Shown: piece by piece, positions 1-7,863 of the stretch
Layout of the letters: each line of letters begins with the position of its first letter
How positions within the stretch are numbered: the stretch's first letter is position 1
Assembly (NCBI GenBank): GCA_035450685.1
Contig: DAOTNF010000010.1
Location: 17,734 to 81,733, forward strand
Reading direction: 5' to 3'
From: Syntrophosphaera sp035450685
GTDB lineage: Bacteria; Cloacimonadota; Cloacimonadia; Cloacimonadales; Cloacimonadaceae
DNA: 64,000 nucleotides
Made by a program: the position numbers and the translations under genes
Notes under the pieces: generated by a model
Database searches by the model: none
Told to the model about the DNA's origin: nothing
What the model saw: the letters and a program-made list of their open reading frames with translations, nothing else

Positions 1-334
1 GATGCCATCCGAACTTTCCGGGGGCATGAAAAAGCGTGTGGCTTTGGCCAGGGCGATAGTTCTCGATCCCAAGATACTCTTTTGCGACGAGCCTTCCGCC
101 GGTATCGACCCCCTCACCTCCTCGCATCTTGATGAATTGCTGTTGGAGCTAAAGCGCAAACTGAACATGACCATCGTGGTCGTGACCCACGAGCTTGCCT
201 CTATCCACCGTATCGCGGACCGTATCATCTTCCTGGACAACGGGCGGCTCATCTTCCAGGGCGACCTTGCCGCCGCCAAACAAGCGCATATCCCATCCAT
301 AGACACCTTCTTCCGCTCCGGGCGTTATGATTGA
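1..334 (+). CDS. ABC transporter ATPase, MlaF-like (C-terminal part)
   Basis: This is the C-terminal part of an ABC-type ATPase; its N-terminus with Walker A lies left of the window. Visible are the ABC signature LSGGMKKR, a Walker B (LFCDEPSAGID) with D-loop, and the switch histidine in VVTHE. The LSGGMKKR signature and the short C-terminus are typical of MlaF/Ttg2A proteins, which power phospholipid trafficking between outer and inner membrane in Gram-negative bacteria; that subfamily assignment is inference. Its stop codon overlaps the start of folA by 8 bases, so the two are probably co-transcribed. Confidence 0.85.
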   Translation, partial: MPSELSGGMKKRVALARAIVLDPKILFCDEPSAGIDPLTSSHLDELLLELKRKLNMTIVVVTHELASIHRIADRIIFLDNGRLIFQGDLAAAKQAHIPSIDTFFRSGRYD

Positions 335-818
335 ACCCCGCTTTTTCATCATCGCCGCCCTGGACCGCAACGGTATCATCGGCAAGGATGGGCGCATGCC
401 CTGGCATATCCGGGAAGACCTTGCCTGGTTCAAAAAACAGACCCTGGGCCATAAGGTGATCATGGGTAGAAAAACCTGGCTTTCATTGGGTAAAGCCCTT
501 GTGGGGCGCGAAAACATCGTTTTAAGCCGCGATCCCGCATTCTCCCCATCCGGAGCAATAGCGATGAGAAACCTGTCTGATTTGATGGCTTTTTGCGGTT
601 CAGAGGACTGCTTTGTGATTGGCGGAGCGCAAATCTACCGTCTTTTCCTCGATCGCGCTTCCCGCCTCTATCTCACAAAAATCGGAGCCGACTTTGAGGG
701 CGACACCCACTTTCCAGCCATCGACAAACGCGACTGGCGGTTGATCTATCGACGCTACTTGCGTTCCCAACAAGGCTATAAGCTGCGCTTCACCATTAGC
801 GAACGTATCTCAAAGTAA
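327..818 (+). CDS. folA: Dihydrofolate reductase
   Basis: DHFR reduces dihydrofolate to tetrahydrofolate with NADPH in the cytoplasm. The 163-residue length is normal for bacterial DHFR. The N-terminus has the substrate-site motif MPWHIREDLAWFK, with Asp31 at the place of the catalytic acidic residue, then the cofactor motif MGRKTW (residues 46-51) and a later IGGAQIY glycine motif. The ATG overlaps the end of the ABC ATPase gene by 8 bases. folD and folP are also in this window, but folA is not in an operon with them. No terminator is evident immediately downstream, where repeats begin. Confidence 0.95.
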   Translation: MIEPRFFIIAALDRNGIIGKDGRMPWHIREDLAWFKKQTLGHKVIMGRKTWLSLGKALVGRENIVLSRDPAFSPSGAIAMRNLSDLMAFCGSEDCFVIGGAQIYRLFLDRASRLYLTKIGADFEGDTHFPAIDKRDWRLIYRRYLRSQQGYKLRFTISERISK

Positions 819-838
819 CGCGGCGCCACTATACCTCG

Positions 839-960
839 TCATCCCGACTTGCGAGCCAGACTCCAGCATTAAAGAAGCAACCACCCGAACAAAAATCAAA
901 CCTCAACAGACTATACTCCGTGCCATCCCGGGCTTGACCCGGGATCCAGTCTTTTAGAAA
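839..960 (+). repeat. Dispersed repeat family B, two tandem units
   Basis: Two degenerate units follow each other. Each starts with a GTCATCCCG-like or GCCATCCCG-like word. The second contains the inverted repeat CCCGGGCTTGACCCGGG followed by ATCCAGTCTTTTAGAAA. Between them is a stretch (AAGCAACCACCCGAACAAA and following bases ending CAGACTATACTCC) that matches the region after the same motif at 28440-28490. Related copies are at 28403-28500, 35783-35870 and 46996-47040. No coding capacity is seen. Confidence 0.65.
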
Positions 961-984
961 AGTTCTCACAAGGTTCAAAAAATC

Positions 985-1180
985 ACGGAACCATTTCACC
1001 TATCCACCTTTCCACGGCGTGAACGTAGCACCTATATATTATGGGGGAGGATTGCCCTCATTTGCATCACGCCCTCTGGTGATAGTCATCCGTAGGTCAA
1101 CCTTATAATTTATAAGGATGACCTAAGGATGATGGCGAAAAAGCAAGTAGCAGCAAAGGAGGGAGCTATGGAGGATAAAC
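985..1180 (+). repeat. Repeat family A, copy 1 (full length with coding-like tail)
   Basis: The copy carries, in order, a CCTTTCCAC-type pyrimidine/purine-biased edge, GTAGCACCTATATATTATG, a G-rich/C-rich stretch, and the core palindrome at 1095-1123 (GGTCAACCTTATAA and its mirror with one internal mismatch pair). CCTAAGGATGATGGC and a tail containing GCAGCAAAGGAGGGAGCTATG follow. The middle part (1050-1090) is diverged from other copies. It sits between the convergent genes folA and the 815-residue lipoprotein. Confidence 0.85.
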
Positions 1181-1203
1181 AACAATGTTGGCATATCAAA
1201 AAG

Positions 1204-1231
1204 AAAGGCTCTCCTTTGTGGGAGAGCCTTT
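1204..1231 (-). terminator. Intrinsic terminator of the 815-aa lipoprotein gene
   Basis: A perfect 11-bp stem (AAAGGCTCTCC with its complement) closes a six-base loop. Read on the minus strand the stem is followed by TTTCTTTTTG, a good U-tract. It lies 22 bases beyond the stop codon of the lipoprotein gene. The symmetrical A/T flanks mean it may also stop transcripts coming from folA. Confidence 0.85.
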
Positions 1232-1252
1232 ATATTATTATTCGGGAATACT

Positions 1253-3700
1253 CTATAGCGAGCAATCCGCTATTACTCTGTTCATCAGAGCCCTGGCATC
1301 CGCATCACACATGTAGGAGAGCGGGAAACCAAGCAGGTAGCAACGAGCTCCATTGGGGTTCACCTTTCTGAATCCCACAGCTCTATTATTATACTTGTTG
1401 TATTCTGCCTCATTGGCAGGTGAATACGAATCCGCTCCCACATTTTTAATCCTCATCCTATAGATGACGTTTGCCGCGTAACTCGAATAGGAAGGCAGAT
1501 CCATCAAGGGGAAATAGGTGATAGCGGAAAGGCCGTCCCTTCCCTCCACAATGGGGTTGAAGCTTGACTCTCCAACGCCATTGGCGTTGAATTGCAGATT
1601 GACATCAGGGAAAGGAACGGAGTTTACATTTTGACCAACTGCAGTTTGGAAGAAAGGTCTTACTGTCAGACCACCGCTCAAGAACGTGGACGAGTCGTTT
1701 CTGAAGGGCACGTTCATATAGTGCAGGAATGTTTTCTGGGCAACGGAGGAGAACGCTGTCAACACGGCGGAAAGCTGGTTGGTGTGCGAAATCAGCATGT
1801 TTCCACCATCAGCCAGATACTGCGTTATACCATCATTTTCCAGCTTGAGTTCTCCGCTTTTGCTGGGATTGTCGTTATGATAGATCACCAGCTTGAACTT
1901 CATCAGGTCAGAGGGCGAAAGCTGACGGTAACGCTTGTCCGTATAGAATTCGTCGGATTGTACAGGATCTGCGCCATAGTGCCTCTTCATGAACACCTTC
2001 GGTCCTGTATAATCAGCCAGCATATATTCATACTTGGCCTGCACAATGTCATCCGGAGAAAATGTATTGTGATGTTCGTCATCGTCAATGATCAGGATGC
2101 CATTTCTTGAGGCTGGCGGAATATATTGAGCTACATTGAAGTTAAACACTGCCGGCTGTGGATCAACCTCGCCCTGCAGGTCTTCGCAGCGCACCTGGAA
2201 AGTGTGCATTCCGGGTTGAAGCGAAGTTAGCACGAGGGTTTGCCCAAGGGGAGAGTTGAGAGGGATTCTCAGCCATCTGTCTCCATTGGTATCTGTGACA
2301 TAGGCTGTTTCATCCGCCGCCATAGGCGCATAATAGTAAGGTTGGCCGTCCAGGCGTAAGTGGAAATGGGTTATCTCGCTGAAATAGTTTGTACTATCCG
2401 CCCTATCCAGGACCGCATCCAACTTTTTATCGAAGGGATTGTTGGTGTAATCGATGACATTACCGCTAATTTTTCCATATTCACCACTCCAGCCCCAGCG
2501 TAACCAGGTTTTCAGATTCTGGCTATGCACAGCACTGTTGGTATTGGTGGAATCGGCATAGAAAAAGGTGGCAAAGCGTTGGACGCCTCCAATAATGGTA
2601 AAGGGCAATATCTCTTGTGTATCGCCGTCTGAATAATCGATATAGTGATGATCACCCAAAGCGTAGATTCTTTGATGGTAAACGAGTGTTGCGGGACGGA
2701 AGCCGGGCTTTACCGAGAAGTAGATGGAATCTGGATTGGCAGAAGCAACTCCAGCCATGTCATAGGCAACCGCGTAGATTTTGGTTTTTGTCTGAAGTAC
2801 CGTTCCCCCTTCATTGTAATCGTACGTCAGGGATGGAGTCGTATGTTTGGTGAGAAGGAATTCTTCGATCTTGGCGTCATTCAAAGAGGTGGCTGTATCA
2901 TACCAGACAATATCCTGAGTGCTGTTATGCACGCCTGTTGTATCTGATTTTACAATGGCAAACATAAACTTGGAGGGAATCGGATCGATGAATGGATCGT
3001 TATTCTTCATGGAAAACATGAGGCGCAAACCAGCACCCACCTGTCCGCCATTAGGGTTGCCCTTGGTGGTGGAGACAGCGCAAGTGGGGGGATCGGATTG
3101 AGCATTGAAAGAGCGCCATGCTTCGCTGCGGGGAGGATTGCTATAGCGGGGATCAACCTTGGTGATATCGCCCCGGTTGTCTATGGCAATCACTTCAAAC
3201 AAGCTTTCTATCACTTCCGGATTGCCCAGTGTATCGGCAGCGGGGAAGTTGATCGTGGCATACTTTTGATTGGTCCAGATAGATTTTTTGGGGTTGTCCC
3301 CGGATGTATGTAAAACCCAACCCGTACCAAGTGTTTCCAAAACATTGCTGGGAGTGAGCTGACCATCATCGATGCTGTCATTGCCAGGAGTGGCGATAGG
3401 CACGATTCTGGTTATGGCGCCGGAGTTATCGCGATATACGCGGGAAACCCGGTAGGCAAAGCCAGTGATCACTCCATCTGGGTCTGTGGCATGCCAATAG
3501 ATCTTTTGCTGGAAAGCAAATACTGAATCCGCATAAGGAGAGAGAAGGTCACTATCGTCAGCCCCTTCATACGAAGTAATTTTAATTGTTGGAGCCTGGT
3601 TGGCGAACCTGTTGCCAGATTTTCCGCAACCGGAGAGTAGCAAGAGGGCAAGCCCCGTGGCTATTAGAATTGTTAAGAGCACAATACTCTTACGTTTCAT
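1253..3700 (-). CDS. Large secreted lipoprotein of unknown function
   Basis: The 815-residue protein begins with a basic n-region, a hydrophobic segment and a lipobox (LLSGC, Cys25), so it should be a lipidated envelope protein. The start is supported by GGGAGGA just upstream. The N-terminal half has an Ig-like look (IYWHATDPDG, later Phe-Tyr rich strands). From about residue 545 there is a pattern ILIIDDD, LVIYHND, ITQYLADGGNMLISHT that resembles a class-I glutamine-amidotransferase-like (ThuA-like) fold often found in surface proteins of this bacterial group; no catalytic Cys is evident in that part. The domain guesses are from pattern memory, and no enzymatic function can be assigned. Confidence 0.8.
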   Translation of the reverse strand: MKRKSIVLLTILIATGLALLLLSGCGKSGNRFANQAPTIKITSYEGADDSDLLSPYADSVFAFQQKIYWHATDPDGVITGFAYRVSRVYRDNSGAITRIVPIATPGNDSIDDGQLTPSNVLETLGTGWVLHTSGDNPKKSIWTNQKYATINFPAADTLGNPEVIESLFEVIAIDNRGDITKVDPRYSNPPRSEAWRSFNAQSDPPTCAVSTTKGNPNGGQVGAGLRLMFSMKNNDPFIDPIPSKFMFAIVKSDTTGVHNSTQDIVWYDTATSLNDAKIEEFLLTKHTTPSLTYDYNEGGTVLQTKTKIYAVAYDMAGVASANPDSIYFSVKPGFRPATLVYHQRIYALGDHHYIDYSDGDTQEILPFTIIGGVQRFATFFYADSTNTNSAVHSQNLKTWLRWGWSGEYGKISGNVIDYTNNPFDKKLDAVLDRADSTNYFSEITHFHLRLDGQPYYYAPMAADETAYVTDTNGDRWLRIPLNSPLGQTLVLTSLQPGMHTFQVRCEDLQGEVDPQPAVFNFNVAQYIPPASRNGILIIDDDEHHNTFSPDDIVQAKYEYMLADYTGPKVFMKRHYGADPVQSDEFYTDKRYRQLSPSDLMKFKLVIYHNDNPSKSGELKLENDGITQYLADGGNMLISHTNQLSAVLTAFSSVAQKTFLHYMNVPFRNDSSTFLSGGLTVRPFFQTAVGQNVNSVPFPDVNLQFNANGVGESSFNPIVEGRDGLSAITYFPLMDLPSYSSYAANVIYRMRIKNVGADSYSPANEAEYNKYNNRAVGFRKVNPNGARCYLLGFPLSYMCDADARALMNRVIADCSL

Positions 3701-3736
3701 CGTTCCTCCCAGAATACATCAGTGAGTCTTTTCATA

Positions 3737-4648
3737 TTATTTTTCACTAAAAATCAGAGCGAATAATTCGTCAATAGATTTGTTTAGGCCAGAGCATAAC
3801 AAAGAGGCTCTGACGAGATTTAAAAGCAGCAGGGAACTGGTTACCGTGCCCACACCCCCAGGCACCGGAGTGATGGCCAATGCCTTGTCATGGCATGAGT
3901 TATAGTCTATGTCGCCTACGTAGATGGAGTTCCCTTCGGAATCTGTAACTTCATTTATCCCCACATCGATCAGGACTGAATTTTCTTTAATCATATCAGC
4001 AGTGACAAAGCCAGGTTTTCCCACCGCCGCAACCACTATGTCCGCAGATCTGACCAGCTCGGGAAGGTTTTGGCTGCGGCTGTGGCAAACGGTGACGCTG
4101 GCATTGGCAATATCGCTTTTCCAGAGCAGCATGTTGGCAAGAGGCTTGCCTACTATTGCGCTGCGCCCAATAATCACCACATGCCTGCCAGTAACGGGAA
4201 TCTGATAGTGCTTAAGCACACATAACACAGCCAGTGCCGTACAGGGAAGAAAGCCATCCACTTGGAGCAGGATCTTTCCAAGGTTCAGCGGGTTGAGGCT
4301 GTCAATATCCTTGGCCGGGGATACCGCCATACCAATCTCATTGTCATCGATATGTTTGGGTAAAGGTTTCTGGATCATGATGCCATGAACAGAGGGATCG
4401 AGGTTTGCCTGTTCGATCACGGCGATCAATTCACTTTGACTGGTGTTTTCTGGCAAACTCACAAGGTCAATCTGGCAATTGAGTTTGGTTCCCAAGGAAA
4501 CAATATTTTGCACATAGTAATCCGCGGCGGGGTCGCTCCCTATAATTATAAGGCTCATCCGTGGCTTCAACCCATGTTCCCCGATGATGCTCTTTAAAGT
4601 CTGTCTGATTAGTTTGGCAACAGGTTTGCCGCTTAACACGTGTTCCAT
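3737..4648 (-). CDS. folD: FolD-family methylene-THF dehydrogenase (cyclohydrolase lysine missing)
   Basis: FolD normally oxidises 5,10-methylene-THF and hydrolyses the methenyl product to 10-formyl-THF. The 303-residue protein has the family landmarks: PAADYYV with Tyr45, IQKPLPKHID, AKDID, the Rossmann GRSAIVGKP and PGGVGTVT near the end. The catalytic lysine that follows the tyrosine in a YVxxK pattern is replaced by Ile49 (YVQNI), and the usual PGGVGPMT is PGGVGTVT. By family knowledge that lysine is needed for cyclohydrolase activity, so this copy may be only a dehydrogenase; that is inference. A ribosome site AAGGAG precedes the ATG. It follows ymdB with 15 bases between them. Confidence 0.9.
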   Translation of the reverse strand: MEHVLSGKPVAKLIRQTLKSIIGEHGLKPRMSLIIIGSDPAADYYVQNIVSLGTKLNCQIDLVSLPENTSQSELIAVIEQANLDPSVHGIMIQKPLPKHIDDNEIGMAVSPAKDIDSLNPLNLGKILLQVDGFLPCTALAVLCVLKHYQIPVTGRHVVIIGRSAIVGKPLANMLLWKSDIANASVTVCHSRSQNLPELVRSADIVVAAVGKPGFVTADMIKENSVLIDVGINEVTDSEGNSIYVGDIDYNSCHDKALAITPVPGGVGTVTSSLLLLNLVRASLLCSGLNKSIDELFALIFSEK

Positions 4649-4663
4649 GATTTCTCCTTGCTG

Positions 4664-5470
4664 TTATCGATGCACGTCATTTACATGTGGGAGGTGTTCT
4701 CTCCTGATCCGCTGGATGGAGATCGCCCTGCCCGTCTGCGCATTAATCCGTAAAAAAACCGCGTTGACCTGCAAGCCCTTGTCCGATGATTCATACCTGC
4801 TGGGCAAGGCATTTACAAACTTGTTCAGGATTATCTCTTTGCGAACCCCGATTACACTGTCATGCGCTCCAGTCATCCCCACGTCGGAAATGTAGGCGGT
4901 TCCCAGAGGAAGAACCTCTTCATCGGCGGTCTGGATATGGGTATGGGTGCCCAGCATGGCCGAGATGATGCCATCTGCATGCCATCCGAAGGCACGTTTT
5001 TCGGCTGTTGATTCAGCATGGAAATCAACGATTATGGCACCATTTTTGGCAGAGTTTTCCTGCTTCCAGTTGTTGAAGGCAGTAAAAGGTGAATCGCAGG
5101 GAGGCATGTAGATCTGTCCGCATAGCGACAACACGGTCAATGATTTTCCATTCCTGCTTACCGTAAAAGAGCTGCTGCCAGGAGTCGCAGGCGGATAGTT
5201 CAAAGGTTTGACGATGTTGGGATGACTGCGGATAAAATCCCAGGATTCGGAGCGATCCCATAGATGATTACCCCCGGTGATTACGTCTATCCCAGCATGA
5301 AACAGAGGTTTTGCCGTTTTTTCTGTCAAGCCTCTGCCGTCGGCCAGATTTTCGCCGTTCATAATGACAAAATCCGGAGCAAACTCCTCTCTCAGGCCGG
5401 GAAGCGTGTCAAATATGACCTGTCTTCCCGCCTTGCCAAAGACGTCTCCAAAAAATAGCAGGGAGATCAT
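4664..5470 (-). CDS. ymdB: YmdB-family metallophosphoesterase (cyclic nucleotide phosphodiesterase)
   Basis: The 268-residue protein has the two-metal phosphoesterase residues of the YmdB family (TIGR00282-type): FFGDVFGKAGR at the N-terminus, NGEN near residue 40, GGNHLWDR, FHAE and GTHTHIQTADE. Characterised members hydrolyse 2',3'-cAMP and similar cyclic nucleotides. The ATG overlaps the rny stop in an ATGA arrangement, so the two genes are translationally coupled; ymdB beside rny is a classical arrangement in Firmicutes and links this enzyme to RNA turnover. Confidence 0.92.
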   Translation of the reverse strand: MISLLFFGDVFGKAGRQVIFDTLPGLREEFAPDFVIMNGENLADGRGLTEKTAKPLFHAGIDVITGGNHLWDRSESWDFIRSHPNIVKPLNYPPATPGSSSFTVSRNGKSLTVLSLCGQIYMPPCDSPFTAFNNWKQENSAKNGAIIVDFHAESTAEKRAFGWHADGIISAMLGTHTHIQTADEEVLPLGTAYISDVGMTGAHDSVIGVRKEIILNKFVNALPSRYESSDKGLQVNAVFLRINAQTGRAISIQRIRREHLPHVNDVHR

Positions 5471-7038
5471 TTTGCCATTGCGATCTGTCTGGTTTCTCTA
5501 ATCACAGTCACTTTTATCTGACCTGGATATTGAACCTGTTTCTCAATTTGAGCAGCGATTTCCGTTGCCAGCAAAGAGGTCTGTGCGTCTTCTACCATGC
5601 TTGGTTCCACGATTATCCTGAGTTCGCGCCCAGCCTGGATGGCATAAGACTTGTTGACCCCATCCACTGAATTGGCGATTTCTTCCAGCTTGGCCAGGCG
5701 CTGCATGTATGTTTCCAACATTTCCCTGCGCGCTCCAGGCCTGGCACCAGATATGGCATCGGAAGCCTGAGTTAGCGCAGCATATACCGAATTCGCTTCA
5801 ACTTCCTCGTGATGAGCTTCTATGGCATTGACAATGATCTTACTTTCTCCATTTTTGCGAGCAAGATTAGCTCCAATAATGGCATGTGTGCCATCGAATT
5901 CCTGATCGACAGCCTTCCCAATGTCGTGCAGCAAGCCGGCGCGGCGGGCAATCTCCTGATCCAGATTTAATTCCGCGGCTAGAATACCACAAATCCAGGC
6001 AGCTTCGATGGAATGTTTCAGCACGTTCTGTCCATAGGAAGTGCGGTAGTGCAATCTCCCGAGTATCTTGATCAGGTTTGGTGAGATGTTGTGGATATTG
6101 GTTTCCAGCACGGCCTTTTCACCGATCTTAACCAAGGTCTCTTCCATTTCTTTACTGGTTTTGGAGATGATTTCTTCAATTCTGCCAGGATGGATCCTGC
6201 CATCGGAAATCAGTTTTTCCAAAGATAGCCGGGCAATTTCCCTGCGAACCGGATCAAAACAGGAAAGAACGACAGCTTCAGGTGTATCATCGATAATCAG
6301 GTCCACTCCGGAAGCTTTTTCAAAAGTGCGGATGTTTCGTCCTTCGCGGCCGATGATCCTGCCTTTCATTTCGTCTGATGGAAGCGATACCACCGATACG
6401 GTGGATTCCGACACCTGATCCACAGCCATGCGTTGAATCGCCGTGGAAAGGATTTCCGCCGCCTTTTTGGTTGTATCCAGCTTTATCTGCTCAATGGTCT
6501 GTTTTGCATCGTTGGCGGCAACCTGTCTTGCCTGGTGGATAAGCTCATCGCGCATAATCTGCAGAGCTTCCTCCCGGCTCAACCCGGCTATTTCGGAAAG
6601 CTTGGTTTTCTGCTCCAAAATGATCTTCTCGAGATCGGTATTCTTTCTGCCGAGCTCTTCATCTTTGAGCTTGAGTCTTTTCTCCTGTTCACTCAGGTTG
6701 CTTTCCTTCTTATCCAGAGAGTCCAGGCGTTTATCCAGACTGCTCAGCCTGTCATTGTATTTTTTCTCCTGAACGCGAAGTTCTTTCTGCCGCTCCTTGA
6801 TTTCGTCTTCCATCACCCGCTTCTGTTTGAACCACTCGTCCTTTGCTTCCAGCACCGCGGCTTTTTTGCTGGTTTCGATTTCGTTGCGGGCATTGTTCTT
6901 GAGCTCCTCAACGATCTGCTTTGCCTGTGATATTATGCGGAATGTGCTGTTGCGTTTTATCAGGTATATAACGACAGCCAGCAGAAATCCCGCTATCACG
7001 CCTATTGCAATTATGATTATGTCATGTATAGACATCAC
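5467..7038 (-). CDS. rny: Ribonuclease Y
   Basis: RNase Y is a membrane-anchored endoribonuclease that starts mRNA decay. The 523 residues show the full architecture: an N-terminal transmembrane segment (about residues 5-27), a long charged coiled coil (about 35-200), a KH RNA-binding domain with GRIIGREGRNIRTFE, and an HD domain with LLHDIGKAVD and the later AIEAHHEE. Length is normal. It overlaps ymdB by four bases and is separated from zapA by about 230 bases holding a structured RNA candidate. Confidence 0.97.
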   Translation of the reverse strand: MMSIHDIIIIAIGVIAGFLLAVVIYLIKRNSTFRIISQAKQIVEELKNNARNEIETSKKAAVLEAKDEWFKQKRVMEDEIKERQKELRVQEKKYNDRLSSLDKRLDSLDKKESNLSEQEKRLKLKDEELGRKNTDLEKIILEQKTKLSEIAGLSREEALQIMRDELIHQARQVAANDAKQTIEQIKLDTTKKAAEILSTAIQRMAVDQVSESTVSVVSLPSDEMKGRIIGREGRNIRTFEKASGVDLIIDDTPEAVVLSCFDPVRREIARLSLEKLISDGRIHPGRIEEIISKTSKEMEETLVKIGEKAVLETNIHNISPNLIKILGRLHYRTSYGQNVLKHSIEAAWICGILAAELNLDQEIARRAGLLHDIGKAVDQEFDGTHAIIGANLARKNGESKIIVNAIEAHHEEVEANSVYAALTQASDAISGARPGARREMLETYMQRLAKLEEIANSVDGVNKSYAIQAGRELRIIVEPSMVEDAQTSLLATEIAAQIEKQVQYPGQIKVTVIRETRQIAMAK

Positions 7039-7089
7039 TCAATCCTTTTGTTATCTATTCAGGCGGGTTGTCCCGACCATTGACAATTT

Positions 7090-7262
7090 ATAAGCCCGCG
7101 TGGACCGTGTATGCTTGTCCGATAAAGCCAAGCATCAAGGTGGGCACCTACCTTTTGAGCTTTGTGGATCCGGAACTGGCCGGCTTGCACGCCACCCATG
7201 GCTCGGTTCCCGTCATTCCAGTAGCTTTTCTGCAATCCATATCACGAGTCCCGCAGGCAAAT
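7090..7262 (-). ncRNA. ssrS: Candidate 6S RNA (SsrS) between zapA and rny
   Basis: A gene-free 230-base gap on the minus strand can fold into one long closed structure. The 5' arm GCCTGCGGGAC (complement of 7248-7258) pairs with GTCCACGCGGGC (complement of 7094-7105), giving 11 pairs with one bulged A. About 140 nucleotides are enclosed, including a small hairpin near AAGGTAGGTGCCCACCTT. Size (about 165 nt), overall rod shape and position directly after zapA match 6S RNA, whose gene lies beside zapA in many bacteria. The family assignment rests on fold and synteny only; no covariance model could be run. Confidence 0.5.
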
Positions 7263-7268
7263 ACCATA

Positions 7269-7538
7269 TTAAATCTCCCCGATTATCTTACCGACCATCT
7301 GACTCACTCTCTCCAGCTCTTTGCTGAGTTCTGAGTTGCGGTTCTCAAGGGAGCGTAATTCTTCTTGTTGTTTAAGCACCAGAAGAAGCAAGAGTTTGGT
7401 GAAATCAAGGTTTTCATATTGTTCGTGAAGTTCGTTCAACTGAGAATTGATTGAGTTCGCAATAGCTTGCGTAGCCTCAGTATTGTCGCTTCTCAAACGA
7501 TACTTACGACCAAAAATCTCGACTTCGACCATTTTCAT
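7269..7538 (-). CDS. zapA: Cell division protein ZapA
   Basis: ZapA binds and cross-links FtsZ filaments at the division ring. The 89-residue protein has the typical N-terminal beta part (VEVEIFGRKYRLRSD) followed by an amphipathic, coiled-coil C-terminal half rich in Glu, Leu and Lys. Size is normal for the family. Either Met1 or Met3 could be the start; no strong ribosome site separates them. It sits four bases after a small coiled-coil gene and upstream of the probable 6S RNA. Confidence 0.88.
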   Translation of the reverse strand: MKMVEVEIFGRKYRLRSDNTEATQAIANSINSQLNELHEQYENLDFTKLLLLLVLKQQEELRSLENRNSELSKELERVSQMVGKIIGEI

Positions 7539-7542
7539 TTAT

Positions 7543-7860
7543 TTACTTATCCAAATCAGGGAAAATGCTGTCGATCTTGTCGATTGCCTCGGAGGCCATA
7601 GTCTCAAAGCCGCTGACAGAGCTTTGCAGGTCGGAGTACCTGTTTTCCAGGTCTTTCAATTTGTTTTCCAGCTCCTGGATTCTCATGGCTGATCCATTTT
7701 GGGATACACTGAAACTCTCTATCTGTGCCATGAGTTGCTTGTTCTGCTCCGTTAGTTCGGCATTCTGTTCTTCAAGTTTGACAAGCTGTTTTTTATCTTT
7801 TGTATATTGGTCAATCAGTTTCTGTATCTTTTCTTGCAGGCTAATTGTCTTTTCGTCCAT
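7543..7860 (-). CDS. Small coiled-coil protein, ZapB-like
   Basis: The 105-residue protein is almost entirely heptad-patterned coiled coil (residues about 5-85, with LEEQNAELTEQNKQLMAQIE in the middle) and ends in a short acidic tail. It lies between pheT (3 bases away) and zapA (4 bases away). A division role as a ZapB-like partner of ZapA is inferred from this position and shape; coiled coils are too low in complexity for a firm assignment. Confidence 0.75.
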   Translation of the reverse strand: MDEKTISLQEKIQKLIDQYTKDKKQLVKLEEQNAELTEQNKQLMAQIESFSVSQNGSAMRIQELENKLKDLENRYSDLQSSVSGFETMASEAIDKIDSIFPDLDK

Positions 7861-7863
7861 TTA

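Larger units (their letters stand above)
819..1252. other. Gene-free stretch between convergent genes
   Basis: No credible gene lies here. It holds, from left to right, two units of a dispersed repeat with the CTTGACCCGGGATCCAG-type inverted repeat (about 839-960), one copy of the palindromic repeat family A (985-1180) and the terminator of the lipoprotein gene (1204-1231). The 80-codon open frame at 1129-1371 starts inside the repeat, runs through the terminator and overlaps the convergent gene, so it is not called as a gene. Confidence 0.7.

Noticed and set aside
1129..1371. 80-codon open frame reading MMAKKQVAAKEGAM
   Set aside because: It starts in repeat family A, runs through the terminator of the convergent lipoprotein gene and overlaps that gene's 3' end. 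Only the short conserved tail is of interest (see repeat finding).
7068..7334. Plus-strand open frames over the gap between rny and zapA
   Set aside because: They are antisense to the structured RNA candidate and to zapA, with no ribosome site.
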